Assembly (NCBI GenBank): GCA_016199685.1
Contig: JACQGD010000033.1
Span: 1 to 6,840 of the forward strand
Reading direction: 5' to 3'
DNA length: 6,840 nt
Origin: Candidatus Saccharimonadota bacterium
Lineage (GTDB): Bacteria; Patescibacteriota; Saccharimonadia; Saccharimonadales; Saccharimonadaceae
The notes below the pieces were generated by a model, which was given only the letters and a program-made list of their open reading frames with translations, was not told the origin of the DNA and made no database searches. Positions within the stretch are counted from its first letter, which is position 1, and every line of letters starts with the position of its first letter. Below, in pieces: positions 6,649 to 6,840 of this stretch. A program made the translations under genes and the position numbers.

Positions 6649-6732
6649 GCGCGAGTGGTGGAATGGTAGACACGCTAGCTTTAGGAGCTAGTGCCTCCGG
6701 GCGTGAAGGTTCAAGTCCTTTTCTCGGTACCA
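6649..6732 (+). tRNA. tRNA-Leu (UAG), right copy, CCA encoded
   Basis: Class II tRNA with anticodon stem CUAGC/GCUAG, loop UUUAGGA and anticodon UAG (6682-6684), variable arm GCC-UCCG-GGC, T arm GAAGG/CCUUU with loop UUCAAGU, discriminator A and encoded CCA (6730-6732). Compared with the left copy, the T stem has a compensatory change (G-C to A-U at 50-64), which suggests selection on structure. The D loop is one base shorter. The acceptor stem does not pair: 5' GCGCGAG faces 3' UCUCGGU, where only a shifted CGAG/CUCG helix forms. The 5' strand expected for this 3' end would be close to ACCGAGA. A terminator follows. Confidence 0.85.
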
Positions 6733-6764
6733 TTAAAGAGTTCAGCAAGATACAAAAAATATAT

Positions 6765-6798
6765 AAACCCGCAAGTCATAAGGCTTAGCGGGTTTTTT
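6765..6798 (+). terminator. Strong intrinsic terminator after the right tRNA-Leu
   Basis: AAACCCGC (6765-6772) pairs with GCGGGTTT (6788-6795), and AAG/CTT can extend the helix across a single bulged A. The T run covers 6793-6798. The A-rich stretch before the stem (6754-6759) gives a T run on the other strand, so it may also stop transcription entering from the right. The remaining 42 bases of the window show no recognisable feature. Confidence 0.85.
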
Positions 6799-6840
6799 AT
6801 TGTGCAACGAAGTGCAATAAGATGTTTTGATATTTGTGGG

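Larger units (their letters stand above)
6541..6726 (+). repeat. Right arm of the long imperfect inverted repeat (leader element plus tRNA-Leu)
   Basis: Counterpart of the minus-strand stretch 4341-4524. It begins with CAGTGCAC 39 bases after the FAD gene stop and ends at CTCG (6723-6726) in the tRNA acceptor stem. Distance from CAGTGCAC to the tRNA 5' end is 108 bases here and 106 in the left arm. Confidence 0.8.

Noticed and set aside
4341..6726. Insertion sequence or integron-type mobile element
   Set aside because: No transposase or integrase in the segment and no target duplication seen; only the inverted-repeat layout suggests mobility, so it is reported as a finding, not as a mobile element.

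Overview
The window looks like chromosomal DNA of a small-genome bacterium. I infer Patescibacteria/CPR, most likely Saccharibacteria (TM7). The basis is tightly packed genes, moderate GC, divergent but complete housekeeping proteins, and a Zn-PLC/P1-like protein and a FAD dehydrogenase that I associate with that group; this is recognition, not a search result. TGA is used as an ordinary stop (3645-3647), which argues against the UGA=Gly code of SR1/Gracilibacteria.

Left part (1-4202): a compact plus-strand operon. It holds the 3' end of a phosphohexomutase (phosphoglucomutase type), recG about 7 bases later, a 276-aa protein with the trinuclear-zinc ligand pattern of phospholipase C/P1 nuclease, and rsmD, whose start overlaps the stop of the zinc protein by 4 bases (ATGA). 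A modest intrinsic terminator overlaps the rsmD stop. The genes serve sugar-phosphate interconversion, replication-fork and recombination repair, and 16S rRNA methylation; the zinc protein's role is unknown.

Right part (4203-6840): a 605-aa cysteine-free FAD-linked dehydrogenase stands alone between two near-identical tRNA-Leu(UAG) genes in opposite orientation, both pointing outward. The similarity includes a conserved 37-nt element upstream of each tRNA that resembles the 5' half of the tRNA itself, placed exactly 84 nt before the matching tRNA segment in both copies. It stops abruptly in the acceptor stem of both tRNAs, where the 3' strand no longer pairs properly with the 5' strand. The segment 4341-6726 therefore looks like a unit bounded by long imperfect inverted repeats with no visible recombinase.

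A textbook sigma-70 promoter (TTGACA, 17 bases, TATAAT) at 4228-4256, with a palindrome over its -10 box, fires toward the left tRNA in antisense. The only plausible product before the tRNA is a 16-codon basic ORF or a non-coding antisense RNA. A strong terminator follows the right tRNA. I found no CRISPR, transposase or phage gene. The most unusual part is the inverted tRNA-Leu architecture and the antisense promoter beside it.
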